Source of the DNA: Larus michahellis
Taxonomy: Eukaryota > Chordata > Aves > Charadriiformes > Laridae
Direction of reading: 5' to 3'
DNA: 64,000 bases
NCBI RefSeq assembly: GCF_964199755.1
Contig: NC_133903.1
Coordinates: forward strand, 54,752,739 to 54,816,738
In this document: positions 1 through 31,300 of the stretch, piece after piece
Position numbering within the stretch: position 1 is the first letter of the stretch
Layout of the letters: each line of letters begins with the position of its first letter
Notes under the pieces: model-generated
Seen by the model: the letters and a program-made list of their open reading frames with translations, nothing else
Told to the model about the DNA's origin: nothing
The model's database searches: none
Program-made: the position numbers and the translations under genes

Positions 1-7
1 GTTTTGG

Positions 8-62
8 TGTGTTTTTTTTTTTTTTTTCCTTTTTTTCTTGTTCTTTCTCTTCTTTTTCCTTC
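8..62. repeat. Pyrimidine-rich low-complexity tract
   Basis: A run of T interrupted by C and a few G. It is simple sequence with no other visible role. Confidence 0.8.
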
Positions 63-525
63 CACAAACTTGTCCGACGCATATGGCAAAACCTGACACG
101 GCCGGTGACAGATGCCTATTAGTGTAAGACGTGTCGGGTCGGTCCCCGGGGTGTATTGAACGTAACTAGATCCTAAGCACCGGGGAAACGTCCATCCCCA
201 CCGCCCGGGGAGTTTACCCAGAGCCATCCCCGCCCCCCCCGAAGCCCCCCCGTTATTTATTATAATAACGGACCGGCCGCGCTCTCCGCCCGGTGCAGGA
301 GAAGGTACAAGGGGCTGGAGACAGGATCTGGCCCTAATCCTCTAAACCACCACCTTGCTTGAAAAAGGGGACGCGATGGGCCCATCAGGGCCATTCCCCC
401 GCCTGGTGAGGGTCTCCCGGGGAACCCTCTCGCCCTCCCAGCCGGAGGGGCCGGGCGCTACGCGGCCGCGGGAATTGCGCTCCCCCTCCCCGCGCCGCCT
501 GCGCGCTAACTGCGCTCAACGCCGC

Positions 526-535
526 CTATTTATAG
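526..535. promoter_or_regulatory. CTATTTATAG box (MEF2-like, or TATA-like on the - strand)
   Basis: The ten bases CTATTTATAG match the MEF2 consensus CTA(A/T)4TAG. Read on the - strand they contain TATAAATA, a canonical TATA box. The box is isolated in GC-rich DNA, which makes it stand out, but no transcript is visible on either side. The assignment is speculative. Confidence 0.3.
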
Positions 536-2389
536 CAGAATTGATCTCTCCCCGGGCACAGAGCGCGGCCGAAAGTTACACGCTAATGGGTGTTGAAAGA
601 CCGCGGCGAGCGTTTGAAAAGGCAGGAAAAGATCTTTTGCGGTGATTTTAAAAAAAATGTCTATTTATCGTGCGTGGACCTTGTTTCTCAGGAAGGAGCC
701 CCAGCGTTCGGGTTTTTCTCCCCCGAGCCCCCCCGGCTGGCAGCACCGGGGGCTGTACGGCCGGCACAGCCGAGACCTGGAGGCGGCACCGGGGCCGGTG
801 GCCCTGTCCCCGCGGGGGCGAGGCGGCGAGGAGCCCCGGGAGACCCCGCTCCGGAGCTGCGGGAGGGCAGAGCTGAGGCCGGGTTCGCCGGTGCCAGCGG
901 AAGGGGCATCGCCGGGGGCGTCCCGCGGAGGGGGGAGATGCCCGCTTAAACCTCAGAGGAGCTTAAATCTCCGCGGGAGGCTCCGTCCGGAGCCCTGAGC
1001 ATCCCTGTCCGCCATCCCCGCAGCCTGCCCTTCCCTCCATCTCACCTCTTCACCGGGAATCCCTGCAATTAGCCAAACACTCGCCATCCAGTTTTCTCGA
1101 GAGTCAACACCTCCTATTCCAGGGACATTTACCGAATTAGGTTTTACTAGCCCTAAAACATTAAGCGTTATGTACTTAAAAGATACAGAGCATAGGTATT
1201 ACATCCGCAGAAAGTATTTTAGTCAGTGAATGTTCAATGTAGCAGGTAGAGATGAACTTAGCACGTCTCCCAGACTGAACTGGGAAGACTCTTCAGCCAT
1301 AAAATGCACTTAACAGTCTATTTAATAGTGGCGAGGTCCTTGAAAATGCAATATCCATGCTAATCTTGCCTTTTTCTAAATCAGAAACGAAAAATAGGTC
1401 AGTAAGGTAGAACCTTCCCCTTCCATTTAAAATGTGACATTTAATCTATTTAAATAACTAAGTAAACTTTATTAATTCAGGATTTGGTAAGCAAGCTGAG
1501 AAAGTAGGCACTTCGCAACTTTATTAAGACGGAAATGTGAGAGGGAGCGTCCAAGAACTCCAGGTTCAATAAAATCACGGTTTCCTTGAGCTTCAGCAAA
1601 ATGGAAACAGCCGGGACACGCGAAAACCGCTCATCCTGCCCTCTCCACCAAGGGATTTCCACGGAGGGCTCGGAGCATCCCCCGGGAGCGGAGGCAGGAG
1701 CCTTCCCGGGGCGGGCGGGGGAAGCTCCGCGGTCCCCCAGCGCTCACACCCCCAGAGAATGGCAGGAATTCGAGAAAACAAGCCAAAACCTCAAGCCTTT
1801 CTAATCACTTTATTAAGTGTTAGTATTTCGCGGGGGGGGAGGAATCAGTCTCCCTGCAGGTTACGGTAGTGGTTCCAAACGCGTTTCCTGCTCTTCGAGG
1901 GGAATGAAGATGCGAAGGAACCGCGGCTGCAGCGATCGGTGCCTGCCCAGCCTGACCAACGTCCCCGCTAAATTACGGGCGGTTTTACGGTGCCGGGAAC
2001 CCGGGAAAAGGTCAGATTGTGAATCTGCAATTGCGAGCGTCTCCAGACGTTTGTTCCCCCCCACCCCCCCCCACCCCGCATCGCGGCTCAGAAAGGAAAT
2101 CCTAGCCGAGTTGGAAAGCAACTTTTTATAGTCGCAGCCTCTCCCAGGGCTGCTTCCCTCCCGCCCTGGGAAAGGCTTCCTCATTATCCTGACCGCATCT
2201 CGCTCCAGATTTATGGAATACCCACATATTTGCCTTCCCGCCGCTCGGCTCTACATCAACCCCGAGAGCCGGGGTGGAGGAGAAGAGCCAGCAGACGGGC
2301 TGAAGCCTCCCGAGAACGCCAAGGGTTAAGAAAAGCCGTTTATCTGCTCATTATCGGTTTCTCTTTACTCCTGAGCACCAAAGCCGAGC

Positions 2390-2690
2390 CCCGCTTGTCT
2401 GCAACCCCGCGGTATCAATGTGTCCTTAATGCCTTTTCCAGTCATTGATCTGGTCAAAGTCACCGCAGAAATACTAGTGACAGAGACTCAATTCCAGGCG
2501 ACGTGACCAATGCAAGTATTTAGAAAGCATTCAATAAAAAAGCTTTCCCGGGGAGTGAATGATTTCACCTTGCAACAAAGAGCGCTCGGCTAATTGAAAT
2601 AATGCACTTGAATGTGCAGCCGTGCGCTCCTGCTCGCCCATCCCGGCTCCAGCACCGAATTATCGATAACCCGCAAGGTAAAACCTTAAA
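2390..2690. promoter_or_regulatory. Candidate conserved non-coding enhancer
   Basis: This stretch is non-coding on both strands but dense in developmental transcription-factor motifs. It has a TGGTCAAAGTCA nuclear-receptor/TCF-like site near 2452, ATTCAATAAA near 2529, AACAAAG (SOX/TCF type) near 2573, a homeodomain-type TAATTGAAAT near 2591, and the perfect palindrome TTATCGATAA at 2660-2669. Its moderate base composition contrasts with the GC-rich DNA nearby. FOXD3 neural-crest enhancers are known from this general interval in birds. Identity with any of them is inference. Confidence 0.35.
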
Positions 2691-4513
2691 AACTCTTCAT
2701 TTTTTTTGGCAGTAGGAGCCCACGGGCAACGCTCACGGCCTCGGGGGTGGCCTCGCGGTGCGGGAGACAGCTTTAGGGAAGTCCAAGCGTGGAAAATCCT
2801 GGAAGGAGGAGCAGGAGAGGGGCTGGGAGAGGAGAAATTGAAATAGGGACCCGTCGCAGGGATTCTGCCCCGGGCTTGTGCAGCGCGTTTTCAGTGCCGT
2901 ACATCCCGCCAAAGCCGCGGTGGGGTTCAGGAGGCGTAACTCTGCCCATCTTCCAGTTTACTTTGTAGTTCACAAATCTTTAGGACTGTGCTTATTTTGC
3001 CATCCCAGAGATCCCTTAGGATCTTATCAATATCCTAAAATAGAAGCATTTTCTTTAGCAGCAACATGAGTAATTGAGTAAAACAGATTTAGGTAAAATA
3101 TGTAAAATTTAATTATCATAATCTGCCATTTTCAATAGGATCATGGCTCCAAACACCTTGACAGGCCAGAAAAACAGTGTGATTTTTATGTTTACCTGTA
3201 TAAGACCACAAAATTCCAGTTTCTTCATACCGTCCTGCCTGGGGTGACACTCACAAGTGACGGTTGCTGAGAATGCTGAAATTATGGCAGGCGCGAGAGG
3301 GACCAGGATGTCCAAGTAATTGGCACCCAACTGAAAAATGGTTGGGCTAGTGGAAATTAGTATTCTACATGTTATTGCATGGGAAGAACTTCAAGGAAGA
3401 AGCGCCATCTCTGGTGGTATGCAATACTGTATGTTGCTTAATATTTATATATCAAGAAAAACCTTCTATATCTAAAAAAAAAAAAATCTATGAAGAATTT
3501 TGCTTTCCTATTATCCCTGGTTACTTTAACGCTTCTATTATAAGTGATCGGGTGCTTCCTGACCATACCTCCACTTGGTAGCAGTTGGGTTTAAATCCTT
3601 TACAATGTTGGGTCCTGGGATTCCAGTCCAAGGAGAGCAATGCTGGCAGTTCACCTGGAAGGTCTGTTCATGAAAACCCCAGTGTGTGGTGTTTTAAAAA
3701 CAGTCAGTTTCCTACTAAATTTCATATCCCAACCTCAGTTAGACACACAACCAGAAGAAAAACACAGCAAACTAAAGAAAAACAGAGACTGTAGTTCTAA
3801 ATATCGGTAAGCGTTGTTTAAAGATGACCTAGGAGCATTTACGTTATGCTATGTACTTTGTCACGACCTTAAAGTGAATCACAGAGGGTAAAACTGAAAG
3901 GCTGTAAAAGAGAGGCCTGTGGTGCCCAAGATCTCTTGTCTCCAAGTTGATTCCGAGACACCGAACCCCAGACGTACGGAGCGTGGAGCTGCTCCCCGGC
4001 GCAGTCGAAGAACAAGTTTCCTTCTGCAAAAAAAAACAAAAAACAAAGAAACAAGCAGTTAGATTCCTTGCCTGAATAAAACCCCACTCTTCCTGTGTGT
4101 CGAGACTACGCTCTTCACCATCAATACCGCACCGTTACGTTGCCCCACGTCCCTTGACCGCTGCGAGGGAGACACAAGCACCACCTCCGCATGCACGCGA
4201 GCAACGTAAAACAAACAAACGAAGGATCGTCGCCTCCTGACAGCACCATCCGGGGTGACACCGGGCCCGGGGCAGGCCAGGTCCCTGCCCGGCGCTGAGC
4301 GCCTCTTCCACAGCGGCCGAGCACCCCGCCATGTCTCCTGAGGAACGCCGCCATTCCCGGATTCCCCGCCACCCCCGAGGAGGACCAGGGACCGGCGGCC
4401 CTCTCCTGCCCACCTCCCGCAACCCACCGCACCCCGGCGGAGCCCGTCTCGCCGCCCCGAGGGCAGCCGCCACCCGAGGGCGGCCTCCGCCGTCCCGCCG
4501 CCGCCACCGCGCC

Positions 4514-4604
4514 GCGCAGGCGCAGACCCGCGCCCTCCTCCCGCGCGTGCGCCCCGCGCCGCCCTAACGGCCGGAAGCCGCTTCCCAGGCGGAAGCGCGT
4601 GCGC
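4514..4604 (+). promoter_or_regulatory. ALG6 core promoter: NRF1-like and ETS-like sites
   Basis: Three NRF1-like sequences (consensus YGCGCAYGCGCR) occur in 91 bases: GCGCAGGCGC at 4514-4523, GCGCGTGCGC at 4543-4552 and again at 4595-4604. ETS-like CCGGAAG lies at 4571-4577 and GGCGGAAGC at about 4588-4596. There is no TATA box. This is a typical TATA-less housekeeping promoter, directly ahead of the donor site that ends exon 1. Confidence 0.55.
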
Positions 4605-4618
4605 GACCGTTGTGTCCA
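4575..4618 (+). other. ALG6: ALG6 exon 1, non-coding (5' end approximate)
   Basis: The donor CCA|GTAAGG at 4618/4619 lies inside the CpG island just after the promoter motifs, and the next convincing exon (7669) begins with an acceptor. A non-coding first exon is usual for vertebrate ALG6. The transcription start cannot be read from the sequence, so the left boundary is a guess. Confidence 0.45.
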
Positions 4619-7600
4619 GTAAGGAGCGGCGGGAAGGGCCGGGCCGTGGCGGGGGGGTGGCGGTGGCGTCCGTGTCCTCCGTGTCCGGTCCCTCAGGGCT
4701 CGGGAGGGGGCTGCTCGGCCGGGGTTAGTGTGTGGGGCGGGCTGTACCCCGCATCCCCTCCGGCGCTTCCCCCGGGTGCGGGGCTGGGGGTCGGGGGTCG
4801 GTCAGAGCGGGCTGAGGGGGAGGCGGGGAGGCCCCGGGCTGCGGCTCGCCCCCGCGCCTCTCCCTGAGGCGGCTGGGGATGAATGAAGGGAACGTGAGAA
4901 ATAAAAGCGTTTCCTGACAAGGAACAGGGGAGCAGTAGGGTTGTGGAGCGGGTATTCCTTCAACAAATTGCATTCTTAATTTAGCGTCTGTGGGCTTTTT
5001 GGGTTTTTTTTTGTTTTTTGTTTTTTTTTTTTTTTTTTTGGAGGAAGGGAAGGGTGCTGCTGAGCTGCGTGCAGCCATCTCTTTGCAAACGATGGGTTAT
5101 GTTAAGGGTCGTGCGTCCGTGACTGAGTTCTGTGAGTTTCCCTTTGGCAAAAGGAGTGGGTGGTTTCTATCGGTGCTATTTATCTGAATCTTCATAGCGG
5201 GCAGCGTGAGGGATAGCGGGCGTTTGGGGCTGTGATTTTCATCCTGTGGCATCTCGCTTGAGAGACCCTTTAGTTTTGCCCATCCTGAGGCAGAAGGTGG
5301 AAACTTTAAGTTGAGACTGACTAAACCAGCTTTATCATCTCCTGGAAAGTCTTATTTGTTTAACATTGCTATCTATGGGGTAGCAAAAATCAGAGATCCA
5401 TGTTTTACAATCTAATAAAAGCATGGCTTTTGTTTCAGGACGCATGGAATAATTACTAAAGATTAAAAATGTAGGAAAGAATTTTTTTAGAACCACTTTT
5501 GACAGGGGAAATTTCAGTACCCCAGAAAATGATAGTTACCCCAAACGTAGGGAATGCAGAAGGAAATGAGAGGAACAGAGATGGGAGAATCTGCAGGTGA
5601 GGTTGTCATTGTGCAGGAATTAAGGAGATACAATTAATTAATACTTGTTCTAACTGAGATAGAAAGGAAGGCCAGATGTGGGTATTTTATAGAAGGTAAA
5701 GGCCAGGCTTATGACACTTGATTTTTGTAAGTTATATAGGACCCTGGTCTTACTGGGCCCAAGTTTAGGAAGCATGAGAGTTCATTTAGAGTAAAATCTT
5801 CTACAGACTCTACCTCAGTATCTTATTTAGATATATGTGCCAATCCTGCGGCCTAGGCGCAGGTGTAGCACTGAAAGCATGCAAATATCAGGATTCACCT
5901 ATAGATGGTGATCCACTGCTGTCATAGTTTTATATTGCTAAAGTAATTTTTTCTTCCCCTTGATGGTGGTGTTGGGTCATACCTTTCTGCGACTAGTAAA
6001 TAAATATGGATATAGTTTGAGCAGAATAACCTAAACCTGTCTTAGATGTTGCTTGTCTGTTGCTAAAACAGCAGTTCAGTACTGCTGCTGTGTGGGACTT
6101 TTTTGTGTTTTTTTTTTTTTTTGGCAGTGGCAAGTGTATTAAACTCACTTAAATCTGATGATGGCTCTTCTGTGACGAAAGTCTTTGTCAGTTGTACCCA
6201 GGCTCGTTCGCTATTCTGTAATGTATCTATTGCTGACTGGGGGGGGAACGGTGTTATTGCTGCTGATCTGGCAGAAGTACAGCCTTTGGATTTACTGCTG
6301 TCTCTCACTGTCAAGACTGGAGTAGTTTCTTCAATTTTTTTTCTAATGGAGATGAAAATATTTTTGATTCTCTGTGTCAAAGCTTGCATATTCTATAATT
6401 AATGTTTTTTGCATAGGGCAACATCATTACTTTCCCGTTTCTTGATTTCTGAGTTTGATGCACGTGGCTTTTAGCAAAATTTCTTAGGGTTACTAGATCC
6501 CTAGTATGGTCAAGCGAGCTTGGTGGGAGAGCAGTCCTCCTGCTTTTTTGGTTAGAAGGATGAAGATCCCTTGAGCCTGGCAGGTTTCATCTGGTGTATC
6601 CTCTAGGGAGAGGTTGCTGATGGACAGTGGGCTTATGCTTGGGAAGGGAGAGGTGGAATTTCAAGCCCCTTTTTGAGTATAAGGGAGACTGAAGTAAGAC
6701 TCAGATCAGGGATTTTTGATCATTAGCGCCAGATGTTTGCCTTCCTAGGTCAGTAGTATGCATTTAATTTGTGGTCGTGTATTGGCTCATGACTGTATTC
6801 CTGTGGAATCAGTTAGAACACGTGATACAGAGTTTACGATGGGCTCTGCTTTTATAATGGCTGCAGGAGAACAGATAATACCTGTTCCAGCATAAGACCT
6901 GCCAGTACACTGTTAACTTTAAAATGGTTTTCAAATATGTTTAAACCAACAGAGAAGCCTATACCAGGTCTGTATGTTGCATAATTTGGCTGTGGTGGTC
7001 TTAGTCAAGAAAATAAGTGGCATTAACTTAATACTGGGGCATTAACGCAGCCTTTAAAACTGTGTGCTTATTAACAGTATTTTTTTTTTTTTCTAGTGAG
7101 TTATTGATCTGTGACTTTTTATAGACTTCTTTGAAGAGGTTTTCCTTGTTCAGTGGCAAATATTAGTTTGTCAGATACTTAACCTACATGATTGGCATGA
7201 GTATTTTGGGTACCGATGCAATCTTTTTTACTGGTCTCTTTTAGAATCTTCTCTTGTCACTTACAGGTAAAACATGCTACATGTTTGCCTAACAAATTGT
7301 GTGGAGCTTATTAAGATGATGCTTAAGTATGTACCTGTATGTACAGCGTGGTGTTGATCTGGTATTTGATTTCTCTTAAGTGGATTGAAATCTTTTACCC
7401 TTCTTCTTGCTGTTTATGCATTTTGGCAGATGCCTTTTCAGCTTCTAGCTCAGAAACAGGAGAAATTGTTTCTGGGCAGCATTTCGCTTCCCAGTTAGAA
7501 ATTTTCCAGTACTGAAACCCCCTCCTGATTGCAGCGTGCTTCCAGACGCAAGATAGTGACAGAATGTTTCTGGGTGGGGAGAAAACTGGGACTGTCAGTA

Positions 7601-7668
7601 GTGCCAGTAAAAGCCTAAGGAACAAAAACTTGGACAGTATTGTAGCAATGTTTATGGTGTTCTTTCAG
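4619..7668 (+). other. ALG6: ALG6 intron 1
   Basis: About 3 kb with GTAAGG donor and TTCTTTCAG acceptor. It contains a T-rich run at 4994-5039 and another at 6106-6122. No repeat family or coding exon is recognised. Confidence 0.5.
4994..5039. repeat. Poly(T)-rich tract
   Basis: Almost continuous T with occasional G, shortly after the ALG6 promoter island. Simple sequence. Confidence 0.85.
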
Positions 7669-7698
7669 GTACCTTTTGGCTTGTTACAAAGACCGACT

Positions 7699-28099
<20,401 letters not shown>

Positions 28100-28380
28100 T
28101 CAAGGACTAAACTGTGAAAGGACAGAGTATTTTCAGTGAGCGGTGCCTGGTGTTGCAGGTGAACCTGTTTGTCATGTAATACAGTTCCTGTAGCCTAATG
28201 AAAATCAGGAAACGCATTATACGTATTTAAACAGAAAATAATCAGACTGTTTTAAAGGAGAAGAATTTTGAAGAGCTCTTGGAAATGTGATTTGGTGTGT
28301 TTTCTTCAGAAATGTAATACTTTTGTTACCATTTGTAAACTTATATATACCTAATAAAGGACCAAATTTTGAATTAATGC
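28100..28380 (+). other. ALG6: ALG6 3'UTR (end approximate)
   Basis: The AT-rich stretch after the stop carries a canonical AATAAA at 28353-28358. A second AATAAA at 29077-29082 could end a longer isoform. The cleavage point is not visible. Confidence 0.6.
28353..28358 (+). terminator. ALG6: ALG6 polyadenylation signal
   Basis: AATAAA about 255 bases after the stop codon, the first canonical signal downstream. Its use is inferred from position. Confidence 0.55.
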
Positions 28381-31300
28381 TAAAATACCCCAGTTGTGTT
28401 AGCAAATCAGCAAGCTGTCTTGTTAGCATTAAGTTGACATGTTTCCCAGCATTAAAAGCATAAGCAAGTAGAGCAGATTAAGTGGAAACTCTTGACTGGT
28501 GGCTCTGAAGTTGTCTTGCTGAGCGGTTTTATGACGCAAAGTGTTGTGTTGTCAGTCGTTGTTTCGTGTAGCCCACTGCTGTCCAGGCTGCTGTGCGAGG
28601 CGCGCTCTGATGCTGTCATCAAAGCAGGACACTGGGTTCTTCAGCTGATCGTGTGGGGAAGCAAACTCCCCCTTCAGCAGCGTCACCGGCTGGAGATCTG
28701 TGCGTTCAGCCACCAGCTGGACCCAAGTTCCGCAGCAGCTTCACTTCACCCACAGGCTTTGGGTTTCCTTGTTTTCTGTGTGAATTTCCACGTTACCAAT
28801 ACTTTCAGAATGCTGAAGAATTGCATAAGCCAGAGAAATGCACCAAGGCAGAGAAGCAGCGGCTGTGACGTTTGGGAAGGGGAAGGTTCTTGGGTATGTG
28901 GCGGGCTGGGGGACATCGCTTCCTTCGCTGCAGGTCAGCAGCTGCAACTTGGTTTTAACACTCACGTAGTTTTATGACTCTCAACTGTTTCTAACAGGAC
29001 TGAAAAGCCAAAAAAAAAGCTTGTTTCCACTGAAATAATAGCTGAGGTACTGCCGTGCAGGTACTAGGCTCTTCAAAATAAAACCCAAATAATGAAACCC
29101 CCCCCTTATCACATATTAGTCTGCAGCTGTAAACTGAACTGAACTCCGCGGTTTCTCCCTCTGCCTAGTACAGCCTCCAACGCCAATAGTTCAGAGAATA
29201 CAAATTGACTGAATAATTATATACATAACAAAGCATTTAGTAAAAAAGTAAATCGTAAAGCAAGTCATGGTAGTATAGTTTAATTAGGAACCCGACTATC
29301 CTTTTTCTTAATTCTGCTCTGACACTATATATATATATAAAAAAAAGCAAAGCCATCCTTGTTTAAAGCTTGTCCCCGGCCCTCCCCGCGCTGTCACATA
29401 CCACCCTGTCACTGACATTAGCACATTGTGGGGCTGTCGCTGCAGCGTCGGTTGTGAGTGTGTGAATCAGCTGTTCTGGGAACTTCCAACTGTGTGAGTT
29501 ATGAATACTGCAGATGAAGTGGCCACGGCCTGACTGTATTTATTCAGTTTTTCCAGCTTTACTTGTTGTGGAAAAAGTAGCCACAGCCAACATTATAGCC
29601 CTGGCAGATAAGACAAAATAAAAAAAGCATGTTTGAGTAGTAACTGTAAGGTTATTGGGGGGAGTACAGTTCTGCAGTTTACCTACACGGTAACAGTTCG
29701 CTATAAAGCAACAAAACTTAAATATTTTCACAAGTATTTAGAATTTTTCTGAGGGTGTGACTCTAGCCGTGGCATGCAAGAGCTCTGCCCACAGCATGGC
29801 CTTTCCTTTTAGAAGCGTAGGCCCGAGGGGCACTGATGTGTATCAGGATGCAGAAATAGGAATCTTTTGTCTCCAGAGGCTGCGAAAGTTGAAAACCGCA
29901 GCATTCCCTGCAGGCAGGGCCAGCTGAGGCTGCCGGGGCGCAGGCAGTTTGAGGAACGTCTACTTCCACTGAAATAACGTCTGCAAGAGCAAGTTAAGGT
30001 GGCAGGACGCAGAGCGACTTCAGGTTCTAAGGAGCCTGTTCTCTTGCGTTCATCACGCTATCATGGTGCCGTCCTTCCCCCCCGTATAAAAACATTAGTT
30101 TTGAGTGTATCTCTTTTCTTTGTCCTTGAGATGGCCTCCAGGGGTGATAAAGTGAGAGTCATACGATCCACCTTGCGGGGAACTGGAAATGGTTCTTAAC
30201 AGAGCCAGCTGTTTCTGAAAGGCAAAAGCCTGGTACACCAAGAGGTCAAAGAAACAGTAACTGCCTAAATAGCTAAGGCATGCGTGAGGAGCGTTTGCAG
30301 CAGCAGCTTACTATATAACTCTGTATTTCCCTAAAAAATTATTAAATACCAAATTTCATGGTATTTAATGATTGCCGTGGTGTAAGTTAGCGCTGTAACT
30401 TCTTGTCGTCCATCATCACCTTTGCTGTTATTGTCATTACAAGTTTTATTTTATTCTTGTAAGGCTATGCAGAACAGCTTGATTTAGCCTGGCGTACAGT
30501 TCGGCTACAGCCGCTTTTCAGATCAATAATTATTTAATTTCCAGCTCCCGAGGTAACAGTCAGGTTCTGTAAACTATTCCTGGTGCAGGCGAACCCTCCC
30601 TGATCGTACAGAGCAATCGGCTGCCAAAGCCCGTACAAACAACAACCACCCAACAGCACAGAAAGCTTCAAGGAGAACGGTGTAGAAATTAAATTACCTT
30701 CAAACACTTACTAACGCTTTTTGCAATCAGACCGTACAGGTATTAAAGTGGAAAAGCATATTTATTAATTAATAACTCCCCAAGTTTGAGCTTATACATG
30801 TTTAACCACAACCGGGAATACATTTATCATTTCAGTTCTCAGAATTTTAGTTGTACGAATCAGTTCATCTGTTCGAGTGCTTTGCAGTGGTAGAAAGGCC
30901 CTTCAGTTGTGTGCGTTTATGTTGGACTTTCTAGAAAAAAAATAACATCATTTTACAGCACTTTTTCACCCTGAGCGAGGCTGCAGCTCCCGCACTGGTT
31001 TGAGATGAGGGTATTTGAGGTGGTTTTGAGGATAACGAACAAGAGGAAAAACTGTTTTCTAACAGCTTGCCCCATGTATCATTGACTAGCAAAACTGAAC
31101 TAAACTGTTGACCTAAAAAGCAAACGTTATTAGAGCCGTGTACATTAACGCTTGAAACCGATGCCTTTATGGAGCGTGTCTTGGGGTGACTTTAGAGGAA
31201 ACACCTTTGCAGGTGCCAAATGTCCCCAACGGTGCCAGCTACAGGCAGGGAGAGGGTTGTTTGTAAACAACTTACACGTGCCCAGCACTCAGCAATTCCT

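Larger units (their letters stand above)
1..4250. other. Gene-free flank upstream of ALG6
   Basis: No open frame here resembles a known protein and none carries convincing splice sites. The stretch opens with a pyrimidine-rich tract (about 8-62), is GC-rich at about 170-520 and 680-1020, and is AT-richer from 1050 to 1560 and from 2950 to 4080. In vertebrates the neighbour on this side of ALG6 is FOXD3, and the interval between them carries FOXD3 enhancers. I see no forkhead coding sequence, so the FOXD3 gene itself lies outside the window if synteny holds. Candidate regulatory stretches are listed separately. Confidence 0.6.
4260..4870. other. CpG island at the ALG6 promoter
   Basis: Dense CpG dinucleotides and very high GC across about 600 bases, with AT-richer DNA on both sides. 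It encloses the probable ALG6 first exon and is the only island in the window that sits at the head of a recognised gene. Several antisense frames stay open here, as expected in GC-rich DNA. None is recognisable as a protein. Confidence 0.75.

Noticed and set aside
355-998. Overlapping + and - strand frames near the left edge
   Set aside because: Compositional frames of Pro/Gly/Arg type without homology. No forkhead residues, so not FOXD3 coding sequence.
4059-4507. Three overlapping - strand frames of 112-128 codons in the CpG island
   Set aside because: They overlap each other in different frames, consist of low-complexity Ala/Arg/Gly/Pro, and arise from lack of stops in GC-rich DNA. A non-coding antisense transcript is still possible.
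28492-28977. 161-codon + strand frame downstream of ALG6
   Set aside because: No homology recognised, and it lies past the first polyadenylation signal. Probably chance, or within a long 3'UTR isoform.
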